Shown here piece after piece: positions 56,239 through 63,936 of a stretch of 64,000 nucleotides of DNA. Location of the stretch: NCBI RefSeq assembly GCF_021389975.1, contig NZ_CP089981.1:6783501-6847500 (forward strand). Reading direction: 5' to 3'. This DNA comes from Fulvivirga ulvae (GTDB lineage: Bacteria > Bacteroidota > Bacteroidia > Cytophagales > Cyclobacteriaceae). The notes below the pieces were generated by a model that saw only the letters and a program-made list of their open reading frames with translations, did not search any database and had not been told where the DNA came from. Within the stretch, counting starts at the first letter, position 1. Each line of letters begins with the position of its first letter. Both the position numbers and the translations under genes were made by a program.

Positions 56239-56679
56239 TTACCCAGCCAATTCTCTCTCAAATTCATTGAGCTGTACAATGGCCCCGGCAATCAGCCTGC
56301 GTTGCTTTTGCAGCCTGTCTTTGATGTACTGCGGCACATCCGAATTTAAAGCTTCATCGTACACATCCAAAGCCTCCTTTTCGCCCGTTCTGGCTTCACT
56401 AATTACCGCTGAATCTTCTTTGCCGGAGAAAGTTGCCTTAATATCAAGCCAGTTACGATGAAAGTAGCCCTTTACCGTACCTGAATCCTCCAGATCTGCA
56501 CCTCTGTCCCTCATATCATTTTTCAGCTCTTCTATAAACAGCTTCCTTTGCTGTGCCAGCCGGTGAAATATGGTTCTGAACTCTTCATTTTCTACATCTT
56601 CTGCTGCCCGTTCATATCCTTTAACACCGTCATGGCATATATTGAGTACCTCTTTTATAGCTTTTCTTTCAGTGTTCAT
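56239..56679 (-). CDS. PA2169-family four-helix-bundle protein (DUF2383)
   Basis: 146 residues. Helices begin LNICHDGVKGYERAAEDVEN, FRTIFHRLAQQRKLFIEELK and EARTGEKEALDVYDEAL, the DUF2383/PA2169 ferritin-like bundle. Metal or stress roles are suspected in the family, but none is proven. It belongs to the stress island. Confidence 0.92.
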   Translation of the reverse strand: MNTERKAIKEVLNICHDGVKGYERAAEDVENEEFRTIFHRLAQQRKLFIEELKNDMRDRGADLEDSGTVKGYFHRNWLDIKATFSGKEDSAVISEARTGEKEALDVYDEALNSDVPQYIKDRLQKQRRLIAGAIVQLNEFERELAG

Positions 56680-56844
56680 ATCTGATTATTTTATAATTCG
56701 AAATAACCATAAATTTTATGGTCAGTCTGATTATATCTACGCAGAAACTATTCCATGAAGAAGAATATGGGAATAGCATCATTTTTTGACTTGCAGGCGT
56801 TGCAATTATTAGCCAGGTTGGGTATATGAACCCACAAAAGCCTG

Positions 56845-57435
56845 TTATTTCCTAACCAGATTGATAAAAAGTTCCCTTCCTTCCCTAGGCTTAATAGAAT
56901 TATAGCATGCATCAAATACCCTGAAGTGAAAGTAAGGTTTGAAATATATAATATATTCATCTTTTTCACCTCCATAGGGCGGGTGAGTATGAAACAGCGA
57001 ATCGTTAAATAGCACACCCGCAAGGTGACCTCCCTTATTAAGCAATTCGGCGGACTTTTTTGCATACGCGCTTCTTTGCGAGGGATGCAGCGCACAAAAG
57101 AATGTTTGCTCTATAATGAAGTCAAACCTGAGAGTAATATCAAAAAAGTCTTTGTGTAGCAGGTGCCCCCGAGGAAAACCCGGGCATCTTTTAAAAAAAT
57201 TCTGAAGGGGAATATCTGATACATCTGCCAGAAATACATTTTCAAATCCCTGCTGGTGCAGATATTCCGCTTCGTAGGCGTTACCACATCCGGGGATCAG
57301 TATTGAGACAGACTTGTCCGTCAACTGATCGAAATATGCTTTAAGTGGTGTAGTTATTGCCCCGGTATCCCATTGGGTCTGCCCCTCCTGATATCGGGAA
57401 TCCCAATAATTTTCGCCAAGTTGTATATCAGCCAT
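56845..57435 (-). CDS. TPMT-family SAM-dependent methyltransferase
   Basis: 196 residues of a class I methyltransferase. SILIPGCGNAYEAEYLHQQGF is the SAM motif I, FLADVS is the acidic loop, and IIEQTFFCALHPSQRSAYA is a TPMT-like motif. The N-terminal YWDSRYQEGQTQWDTG is diagnostic for the thiopurine S-methyltransferase-like family. The substrate is unknown; relatives methylate thiols, tellurite or halides. Confidence 0.9.
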   Translation of the reverse strand: MADIQLGENYWDSRYQEGQTQWDTGAITTPLKAYFDQLTDKSVSILIPGCGNAYEAEYLHQQGFENVFLADVSDIPLQNFFKRCPGFPRGHLLHKDFFDITLRFDFIIEQTFFCALHPSQRSAYAKKSAELLNKGGHLAGVLFNDSLFHTHPPYGGEKDEYIIYFKPYFHFRVFDACYNSIKPREGRELFINLVRK

Positions 57436-57533
57436 GTTAATGGTAACGTTAAGTGCTACAAATGAAAGAGATTCTATTGAATTATATTAAATAAAGGATA
57501 ATTTTACGCTGCAAGTTATAATTTAAACTAACT

Positions 57534-58496
57534 ATGACTGAAAATACATCCAGTAACGATCCTATTAAAAAGGAAGAACATAAAGAACCTGTAATCAGGG
57601 ATAGTAAAAAATCAAGTAGAAAAACTGCTATTATTGTGGCTATTCTTGCGATTATTATCATTGTTCAAGGCATTAAAATATACCTGGATCACCAGGAAAG
57701 CGTGGCTACGGAGAATCAGCTGGCCAGTACCGAGCAGGAGCTGGCAGTTACTATGCAACGCCTCACAGATATTAGCCATGAGCTCGATGAAAAGATCGCG
57801 GAAATAGAAAAGTTAGGAGGCGATGTCTCTGAACTTCAGAAAGCCAAAGCCGACATTGAAGAGGAATTGAGCCGCCAGCAGAGGGCCAACCGAAGTACGA
57901 TCAGAAACCTGAAAGATAAAGTTGGTGGCTATGAAGTTTTGCTTAAAGCCAAAGACGAAGAGATAGAAAGGCTAAAAAATGTAAACACCGAGCTTTTAAC
58001 AGAGAATACATCACTAAAAACTGAAAAGAATCAGCTTTTCGACTCCCTGAGCCAGGTCACCAAATCAAAAGAGGAATTGGTATCCAAAGTGGAACTGGCA
58101 TCTCAACTAAAAGTCGAGAACATCCAGATCTATGCTGTTAATAGCAGAGGTAAAGAGCGGGAAGCACCATTTAAAAGCAGACAAGCTGATAAAATAAAAG
58201 TTGTATTCAACATTGCCGAAAATAATGTTGCGCCTATTGAAGGTAAAGACATTATGGTACGTATTGTAGATGGTAACGGCCAGGTTATTTTTGATGTGGC
58301 CAAAGGATCAGGGACCTTCATGTATGAGGGTAAGGAGGAGTTCTTTACTTCTAATAAGGAGATATTGTTTGACAATACCCGCCAGCAACTGACTTTTGAA
58401 TATGAGAAAGGCAGCGAATGGGAAGAAGGACTTTATACTCTTGAAGTGTACACCGAAGGGTATAAGATGGGAAGCAAGCAATTTGAAGTGAAATAA
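57534..58496 (+). CDS. Membrane-anchored coiled-coil protein
   Basis: 320 residues: a basic N-terminus, one membrane helix (TAIIVAILAIIIIVQGIKIYL, about 31-51), a coiled coil from about 55 to 195 (SHELDEKIAEIEKLGGDVSE, KAKADIEEELSRQQR...), and a C-terminal Ig-like beta domain (IQIYAVNSRGKEREAPF ... GLYTLEVYTEGYKMGSKQFEVK). The periplasmic Ig-like end suggests a scaffold or envelope sensor. Automatic names such as a chromosome-partition protein would be unsupported. Its terminator is at 58518-58564. Confidence 0.8.
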   Translation: MTENTSSNDPIKKEEHKEPVIRDSKKSSRKTAIIVAILAIIIIVQGIKIYLDHQESVATENQLASTEQELAVTMQRLTDISHELDEKIAEIEKLGGDVSELQKAKADIEEELSRQQRANRSTIRNLKDKVGGYEVLLKAKDEEIERLKNVNTELLTENTSLKTEKNQLFDSLSQVTKSKEELVSKVELASQLKVENIQIYAVNSRGKEREAPFKSRQADKIKVVFNIAENNVAPIEGKDIMVRIVDGNGQVIFDVAKGSGTFMYEGKEEFFTSNKEILFDNTRQQLTFEYEKGSEWEEGLYTLEVYTEGYKMGSKQFEVK

Positions 58497-58517
58497 AGTA
58501 TCAACACTCAGTTCCAC

Positions 58518-58564
58518 AAAAGAGGTTGTATCAAAGCCCTGGCTTCAGTACGACCTCTTTTTTT
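58518..58564 (+). terminator. Terminator of the coiled-coil membrane gene
   Basis: AAAAGAGGTTGTA (58518-58530) pairs with TACGACCTCTTTT (58549-58561), 13 bp with one G-U pair, then T-rich. The outer sequence resembles the AGAGGCTGTTTCA hairpins at 44450 and 48049. Confidence 0.8.
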
Positions 58565-58597
58565 ATGTCCACGTTTCTGAGATGTACAGGAATGGAA

Positions 58598-59095
58598 AAC
58601 TGAAAAAACAGGCAAACCATAGCACTAAGCACCCTTGAAATACTGGAACAAGGATTATCAATAACAAAAGTGGACAGATTTCCATAAAAGCAGAACAAGC
58701 TTTTGCCGAAGAGAATACCAGGGTATGCTCACCAGAGATACGTGATGAACTAATAAAAACAAGGTTTCTCATTACTATTACGAGGCCCGCCAAATTCTTT
58801 GTAAATAATAAAATCACGCTGGGTGCCGCGGGGGAGATGATCCAAAAGGGCAAATACGGATGTGGTTTGTTTAAACTTTGCATCAGCAAAAAATTCTGAT
58901 GGCGATTTCCCGGGAGGAGGTCAGGCTCAGGAAGAATGTATTGCAAGTGCTACAGGACTGCCCCCCTGCCCATGAACTGTTATCCTGAACAAGGATACAA
59001 GCTTGTATGGAAGCACAATACCACTAAAGCTCTACTATAGTAAGAGTGTAAAGAAAGATCAAGTGGAATTTCTAAGGAGATACTAACTTTTCGGC
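58598..59095 (+). pseudogene. Frameshifted remnant of a TIGR02452/DUF2263 (microbial-type PARG) gene
   Basis: Fragments of one protein read in different frames on the plus strand. NRQTIALSTLEILEQG (from about 58607) matches the family N-terminus, then a frame shift gives INNKSGQISIKAEQA and later KITLGAAGEMIQKG, up to a stop at 58897. A further shift gives DFPGGGQAQEE (from 58904), the GGG...AQEE catalytic signature, but shortened by about six residues. ASATGLPPC follows, then a stop. Poly-ADP-ribose glycohydrolase-like enzymes of this family remove ADP-ribose. At least two frameshifts and a small deletion show the gene is dead. Confidence 0.6.
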
Positions 59096-59304
59096 TCTGT
59101 GTTTGACACACAGCTGTTCATAGCAATCAGTCAAAGAGTTGGTAAAATCAGGATTAAAATAGAAACAGACAGGTTTTAGTGATTTTAGCAGTAAACTTCA
59201 AGCTGATAGTTTTATAGCCATAAAACCATTCAACCTTGAAATCTTGCATAAAAAAAGGCCGCATCTTCTAACGCGGCCTTCCAATGTTAATTCTTTAATC
59301 TGTA
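59096..59304. other. Intergenic region with terminator
   Basis: AT-rich spacer between the pseudogene and the metalloprotease gene. Only the hairpin at 59249-59280 is recognisable. Confidence 0.5.
59249..59280 (-). terminator. Terminator of the first metalloprotease gene
   Basis: AAGGCCGC (59255-59262) pairs with GCGGCCTT (59273-59280), and the minus strand continues with seven Ts. It is a clear rho-independent terminator for the gene ending at 59305. Confidence 0.85.
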
Positions 59305-60171
59305 TTAATACAGATACTCTAAAGCTACTCTGTCATAGTTGCCAAATTCGCCATCCTCTCCTGAAGAGAAGCAAGAAAGCATAATTGAATTTGCATCGAA
59401 ACCAGTAGGAGTACCAGGGATGTGGATTGCACCTACACCACCGTCACCTTCATTTCCACCTGATCCGCAAGAAAGCGAACGGTTGAAGTAGTCAGTGTGA
59501 CGAAGACCAAGGCAGTGGCCAATTTCGTGAGTGATCACGTGCTCCACTACGTTAGTTCCATAGCTGCTGGTACCAGACTGAATCTGAACAAACTTGTATG
59601 GATTGCCACCGCTAGGAAAACCGGCTTGTCCACCACCTCCACCGCTAACTCTGTAAACTACGATGTCGTAAGAGCTGTAGTTTGTACCGAAAGTAAGTGT
59701 GAAGTTCAGGTTAGTGTTTAAAGCATTATAGTTATCAATAGCCCACTGCAAAGCAGTTCTCATAGTATTGTCCAAAGCGTTTGAACCTCCGGTATATCCC
59801 ATCACTCTGATAGTTCTGGGCAGACCTCCCACAAGGTTATTGGTACGATACTGCTCACCAACAGGTCCTTTGTAGTAAACACTGCTGTTAAGCATTTGAG
59901 CAAGGTTTTCAGGAGTGATAACTATATCTCCTTCCAATAAATAGTTTCCGGCTTCGTAAGCTGGGTCAAGCATTTCAGTTTTACCGGTAACATCGATATC
60001 ACCAACATCGAAACCAAGTTCACCGAACTTAGCCATTACATCATCCGTAATTGCAAGTTGACTGTTGTTTGAGGTTGGTGCAACTTCCTCTTCTTGAGAA
60101 CAAGAGGAAACAAAGACAGCTACAATGGCAAACGCACATACGATCGCCAGAGCGTTTTTAACATTCTTCAT
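59305..60171 (-). CDS. M57-type (HEIGH) zinc metalloprotease lipoprotein
   Basis: 288 residues. A signal peptide with VSSC (Cys24) suggests a lipoprotein. The propeptide-like region (about 30-120) is followed by the catalytic domain. The zinc site is HEIGHCLGLRH (215-225), a HEIGH-type metzincin-like motif, with HTDYFNRSLSC after it. A Gly-rich loop (GGGGGQAGFPSGGNPY) precedes it. It is a secreted or surface peptidase. A tandem paralogue lies upstream at 60682-61548. Confidence 0.85.
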   Translation of the reverse strand: MKNVKNALAIVCAFAIVAVFVSSCSQEEEVAPTSNNSQLAITDDVMAKFGELGFDVGDIDVTGKTEMLDPAYEAGNYLLEGDIVITPENLAQMLNSSVYYKGPVGEQYRTNNLVGGLPRTIRVMGYTGGSNALDNTMRTALQWAIDNYNALNTNLNFTLTFGTNYSSYDIVVYRVSGGGGGQAGFPSGGNPYKFVQIQSGTSSYGTNVVEHVITHEIGHCLGLRHTDYFNRSLSCGSGGNEGDGGVGAIHIPGTPTGFDANSIMLSCFSSGEDGEFGNYDRVALEYLY

Positions 60172-60295
60172 ACATAAAATGGTTTAGGTTGAAAAAAATT
60201 TCGATCGCAAGATAGGACTTGTTGGGAATACAGAAGCAAATAAATTCTGATATTTAATTACACATGTAATATTTACATCAACAATGATAGAAATT

Positions 60296-60343
60296 TTGAA
60301 ATTTAATTTCGTAGAGTCGCTTAATACCGAAATTAAATTTCAA
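60296..60343. repeat. 16-bp perfect inverted repeat
   Basis: TTGAAATTTAATTTCG (60296-60311) and its complement (60328-60343) flank a 16-base loop. The arms are almost palindromic themselves. It lies about 120 bases upstream of the first metalloprotease gene and may be an operator or an attenuator. Confidence 0.6.
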
Positions 60344-60605
60344 TTATAAAAATACAAACAAAATAAGTTTTTAAAAATTATGTAATGTTTAACAAAAAAT
60401 TAAATAATTAAACCCAGATTTTAAACACCTTAAAGCTATAATGAATAGACAAAATTAAGCTTGGTGTTTAAACAACTATCTCTTTCTCAATGACTAGCCG
60501 ACCCTCTGCCGCAGCAATTTGCTATGACCTTACTAACTTATATCAACCGGGAGCAGAAAATGAATCTTACGCTTAAGAAATAAAAAGCAGGGACTGAAGA
60601 AGTAA

Positions 60606-60666
60606 GGTCATCCGGTTTTTTCAGCAAATCAATACCTAATGTGGCATTTTAATTAACCGGATGACC
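60606..60666. repeat. 12-bp inverted repeat downstream of the second metalloprotease
   Basis: GGTCATCCGGTT (60606-60617) and its complement AACCGGATGACC (60655-60666) with a 37-base loop. It may act as a 3' end structure for the gene ending at 60682, but no T-run follows. Confidence 0.4.
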
Positions 60667-60681
60667 CTGATTTTATCCTGA

Positions 60682-61548
60682 TTAATATAAATACTCCAGT
60701 GCCACTCTGTCATAATACCCAAACTCTCCGCTTTCAGAGGTAGTAAAACAAGCCAGCATAACCGAGTTGGGATCATAACCGGAAGGTGTAGTAGGAATAT
60801 GAACAGCTCCCGGAGGTGCATCTACTTCACTCCCCCCTACTCCACATGAAAGCGACCTGTTAAACCAATCGGTATGACGAAGTCCCAGGCAATGTCCTAT
60901 TTCATGCGTGATTACATGTTCTACAACATTTGTCCCGTAGGCGCTGGTGCCATCCTGTATACGCACATATTTATACGGATCACCCCCTGATGGAAAACCT
61001 GCCTGCCCTCCCCCGGGCCCCGAAACCTTATATACAACTATATCATGAGGCCCATAGTTAGTCCCGAAGGTCAACGAGAAATTCATATTGATATTTAAGG
61101 CATTATAATTTGCAACCGCCCAGCTTAAGGCCGTTTTCATAGTATTATCAAGAGCAAGACTGCCCCCTGTATAACCAATGATACTTATGGTCCGGGGCAA
61201 AGAAAATACGAGGTTGTAGGTATGATACTGTTCACCAACGGGCCCTTTGTAGTACAAACTACTCCCTAGCATACCTTTAATGTCTTCCGGCTTAATAGCT
61301 ATGTCTCCTTCCAGCAAGTAGTTCCCACTTTCATAATCAGGATCGAGCACCTCTTCATAGCCCGTAAGGGTAATGTCACTGGCATCAAATCCTAATTCCT
61401 TAAACTGACTTTTAACTTCATCCGTAATAATTGCTCCGGCATCTGATACAGACACAGGCTCTACATACTCCTCCTTGTTACAGGAAAAAGTAACAACGCT
61501 GACAATCACTATTGCCAATACATAATAATTAATTTTTAAATTTTTCAT
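60682..61548 (-). CDS. M57-type (HEIGH) zinc metalloprotease lipoprotein, tandem paralogue
   Basis: 288 residues, the same length as its neighbour, and the HEIGH motif sits at the same positions (HEIGHCLGLRH, 215-225). The N-terminal part, the GDIAIKPEDI propeptide region, and the GGGQAGFPSGGDPYKYV loop match by eye. FSC gives the lipidation Cys23. The pair looks like a tandem duplication that has since diverged in the N-terminal region (TFSCNKEE versus VSSCSQEE). Confidence 0.85.
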   Translation of the reverse strand: MKNLKINYYVLAIVIVSVVTFSCNKEEYVEPVSVSDAGAIITDEVKSQFKELGFDASDITLTGYEEVLDPDYESGNYLLEGDIAIKPEDIKGMLGSSLYYKGPVGEQYHTYNLVFSLPRTISIIGYTGGSLALDNTMKTALSWAVANYNALNINMNFSLTFGTNYGPHDIVVYKVSGPGGGQAGFPSGGDPYKYVRIQDGTSAYGTNVVEHVITHEIGHCLGLRHTDWFNRSLSCGVGGSEVDAPPGAVHIPTTPSGYDPNSVMLACFTTSESGEFGYYDRVALEYLY

Positions 61549-61864
61549 AATAAATAATGGTTAGATTAAAAAAATATTATAAACAAATTTAAAAATCATA
61601 TTTAATGGAATCTATCCGGACAAGAGCCCGATCACACCAATGTAACTTTTCACCGACACCTTGTATTTAAAAATTTATAAAGCGAGGCAATTTTCTGCCG
61701 TTTAAAAGAGGTGAAGCAATGTGAAAGGGAAAATTACGGGACAAACAAAGGGGAAAAATCCGGTTGAGTAATAAGGTAATAAAATTCAAAAACAAATAAT
61801 TAATGATAATAATAACATTAATTAGTACGGCATTTGAATGTAAAACATACAAACCCATTGCTGA
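61549..61864. other. Intergenic region upstream of the second metalloprotease
   Basis: 316 bases, AT-rich. A -7-like TAAATTTG occurs on the minus strand (61584-61591) but has no well-placed -33. No gene is credible here. Confidence 0.4.
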
Positions 61865-62632
61865 CTATTTCTCGTTTAACTGCCAGCTGTAAGGCAAATA
61901 TTCCACATCTGCTGATTCTGATATAGGGGTATGGCTGTATTGGTTAACATACTTTATTACAGAGCCATCTTGAGTGAAATCCTCTTGAAACCAATCAAAG
62001 ATAGCGGATAGTGCCACCTGATTCTCTTTTATATGATTTCTCAACGGATCGTTAATAAACAAAGTGGCCTGTTCATTAAGTTGATTATTTATATTGTCAG
62101 CTCTGTATGCTTCTGCACGCAGGGGCGGACAAGAATATGAAGCACAGTTGATTGCAAAATGTATTCTGGGCTCTTCAAATTGCTTTCTCAATATTTCATG
62201 CTCTATTTCGTCAAGGCTTGTTTTCCTTCCTCCTATTTTAAAGAACTTCCTGTGCCATACCGTATTAAGGGTTGGAATGCTCAGCAAAGGATCCAGATCA
62301 CGGATACTCTTTAAAGGATAATGATCAACGATGAGCTTAACCGTAAAGGCGTTGTAAGCATTGATCCAGTACACCAGTTGCTCATCTTCACTCCACAGCT
62401 TTTTGTCAGGTGCATTACTACCCAGCAGCTCCAGATATTGCTCCAGTATCTCACTATCCTCTTCAAAACCCTTGTAGTCTACCCAGCCGGCCTTATCCAC
62501 ATGTTTTTGTAATAATTTATCCCATATATCATGCGACGGTGGTCGGGGTACCGTCTGACGCGAAGCTCCTGTGCAGTCAGCCAGTAATAGTATAAGGAAT
62601 AACCATCTCATTTCATCAACATTTATTTTCAA
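61865..62632 (-). CDS. DUF547 domain protein
   Basis: 255 residues. A signal-like N-terminus (MRWLFLILLLADCTGASRQ) with Cys19 (in ADC) suggests lipidation. The DUF547 core is clear: WVDYKGFEEDSEILEQYLE, LVYWINAYNAFTVKLIVD, FFKIGGRKTSLDEIEHEIL and RIHFAINCASYSCPPL. The conserved Cys and His in HFAINCASYSCP hint at an enzyme or thiol site; the function is unknown. It is divergent from the ribosomal operon. Confidence 0.9.
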   Translation of the reverse strand: MKINVDEMRWLFLILLLADCTGASRQTVPRPPSHDIWDKLLQKHVDKAGWVDYKGFEEDSEILEQYLELLGSNAPDKKLWSEDEQLVYWINAYNAFTVKLIVDHYPLKSIRDLDPLLSIPTLNTVWHRKFFKIGGRKTSLDEIEHEILRKQFEEPRIHFAINCASYSCPPLRAEAYRADNINNQLNEQATLFINDPLRNHIKENQVALSAIFDWFQEDFTQDGSVIKYVNQYSHTPISESADVEYLPYSWQLNEK

Positions 62633-62745
62633 TATCTCTGACTAAATAATACGTGCTCCTGTAAACAGATCTTTACGATTATCTTCACAGGAAGATCAGG
62701 TCAAACTGTTAGTAGTCTACCCTGACATAATTTTAAGACAGAACT

Positions 62746-62775
62746 TTTGATTATTATAGTATTTAACTACCTTTG
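62746..62775 (+). promoter_or_regulatory. Promoter of the rpsF-rpsR-rplI operon
   Basis: TTTG (62746-62749) is followed after 18 bases by TACCTTTG (62768-62775), the Bacteroidota consensus pair. The predicted start near 62782 leaves a ~30-base leader before the rpsF ATG at 62812, too short for a known S6:S18 leader element. Confidence 0.65.
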
Positions 62776-62811
62776 CAGACCAAAAATTTAACAACCATAA
62801 TTATTTAAAGT

Positions 62812-63180
62812 ATGAAAAATTACGAGACGGTATTCATTTTAAATCCCGTTTTGTCTGAAGAACAGATGAAGGATACTGTCAAGAAATTCATCCAGGTACT
62901 TACTGACGGCAAAGCCGAAGTAATTAATGAAGAACAGTGGGGCTTAAGAAAGCTGGCTTATCCAATCCAGCACAAGTCAACCGGTTTTTACAATCTGGTA
63001 GAATTCAAGGCAGACCCTCAATTGGTGGACAAACTGGAGACTGAGTTCAGAAGAGACGAAGCTGTAATGAGATTTCTCACTACTGCACTCGACAAACATG
63101 CTCTTGAGTACAACGAAAAAAGAAGAAAAGGCGCATTTAGAAAAGACAAAAAGAAACCTAAGGAGGAGGCTGCATCATGA
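62812..63180 (+). CDS. rpsF: 30S ribosomal protein S6
   Basis: 122 residues. MKNYETVFILNPVLSEEQ is the canonical S6 start, followed by WGLRKLAYPIQHKSTGFYNL. The basic tail (EKRRKGAFRKDKKKPKEE) is longer than in E. coli. S6 binds S18 on the 30S platform. Its stop overlaps the rpsR start (ATGA). Confidence 0.98.
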   Translation: MKNYETVFILNPVLSEEQMKDTVKKFIQVLTDGKAEVINEEQWGLRKLAYPIQHKSTGFYNLVEFKADPQLVDKLETEFRRDEAVMRFLTTALDKHALEYNEKRRKGAFRKDKKKPKEEAAS

Positions 63181-63428
63181 CATTAATGAACGAACCTGTA
63201 AACAGGAACGAAAACAAAAACAAATATTGCCGTTTTAAGAAAAATGGTATAAAATATATTGACTACAAGGATCCTGATTTCTTGTTGAAATTTGTAAATG
63301 AACAAGGTAAAATCTTGCCAAGAAGAATTACCGGCACCAGCCTGAAATTCCAAAAAAAGGTTTCTCAAGCTGTAAAGAGAGCCCGACACCTGGCATTATT
63401 GCCTTATGTAACCGATTCTTTAAAATAA
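63177..63428 (+). CDS. rpsR: 30S ribosomal protein S18
   Basis: 83 residues. YCRFKKNGIKYIDYKDPDFL and the C-terminal RRITGTSLKFQKKVSQAVKR and ARHLALLPY mark S18. The ATG at 63177 overlaps the S6 stop by 4 bases; an internal ATG a few codons in is possible. It is co-translated with S6. Confidence 0.97.
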   Translation: MTLMNEPVNRNENKNKYCRFKKNGIKYIDYKDPDFLLKFVNEQGKILPRRITGTSLKFQKKVSQAVKRARHLALLPYVTDSLK

Positions 63429-63441
63429 TAAGACTATTATC

Positions 63442-63885
63442 ATGCAAGTAATATTAACACAAGATATAGCAGGACTTGGTTACAAAAACGATACAGTAGA
63501 CGTAAAACCAGGTTATGGCAGAAATTATTTGATCCCTCAGGGTTATGCTATCATTGCTAACAACTCTAATAGCAAAATGATCGCTGAGAACATCAAACAA
63601 GCTGCTCACAAAGCTGAGAAAATACAAAAAGACGCAGAAGAATTAGCTAAGAGCATTGGTGACCTTACTATTGAGTTAGGAACCAAAGCCGGTGAAAGCG
63701 GAAAAATATTTGGCGCTATCACTACCAATCAGGTTTCTGAAGCTTTGAAAGCCAGAGGTTTTGATATCGACAAAAAGAAAATTTCTTTTGGTCAAAATAT
63801 TAAGGATCTCGGTGAATACAAAGTTACACTTGATCTTCACAAAGAAGTTCAACACGAAATCACTATTAAGGTTGTAGCTGAGTAA
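63442..63885 (+). CDS. rplI: 50S ribosomal protein L9
   Basis: 147 residues: MQVILTQDIAGLGYKNDTVD and VKPGYGRNYLIPQGYAIIAN form the N-terminal L9 domain, then a connecting helix (AAHKAEKIQKDAEELAKSI) and the C-terminal RNA-binding domain (SGKIFGAITTNQVSEALKAR). It is the last gene of the operon. Confidence 0.98.
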   Translation: MQVILTQDIAGLGYKNDTVDVKPGYGRNYLIPQGYAIIANNSNSKMIAENIKQAAHKAEKIQKDAEELAKSIGDLTIELGTKAGESGKIFGAITTNQVSEALKARGFDIDKKKISFGQNIKDLGEYKVTLDLHKEVQHEITIKVVAE

Positions 63886-63905
63886 ATCAGATGTACATAG
63901 AAATC

Positions 63906-63936
63906 AAAGCCGTGAGGAAAACCTCACGGCTTTTTT
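63906..63936 (+). terminator. Terminator of the ribosomal operon
   Basis: AAAGCCGTGAGG (63906-63917) pairs with CCTCACGGCTTT (63922-63933), loop AAAA, followed by a T-run. It is a textbook rho-independent terminator. The remaining 64 bases show no gene. Confidence 0.95.

Larger units (their letters stand above)
60172..60681. other. Intergenic region between the two metalloproteases
   Basis: 510 bases, AT-rich. It contains a 16-bp perfect inverted repeat at 60296-60343 and a 12-bp one at 60606-60666. I found no full TTTG / TAnnTTTG promoter. No gene is seen. Confidence 0.5.

Noticed and set aside
58563..58946. Minus-strand open frame of 127 codons
   Set aside because: It runs antisense through the PARG-like pseudogene fragments, its composition is not protein-like, and the plus-strand similarity explains the region better.
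61667..61858. 63-codon minus-strand frame upstream of the second metalloprotease
   Set aside because: Very AT-rich, Ile/Leu/Asn-biased and without motif; the composition fits chance.
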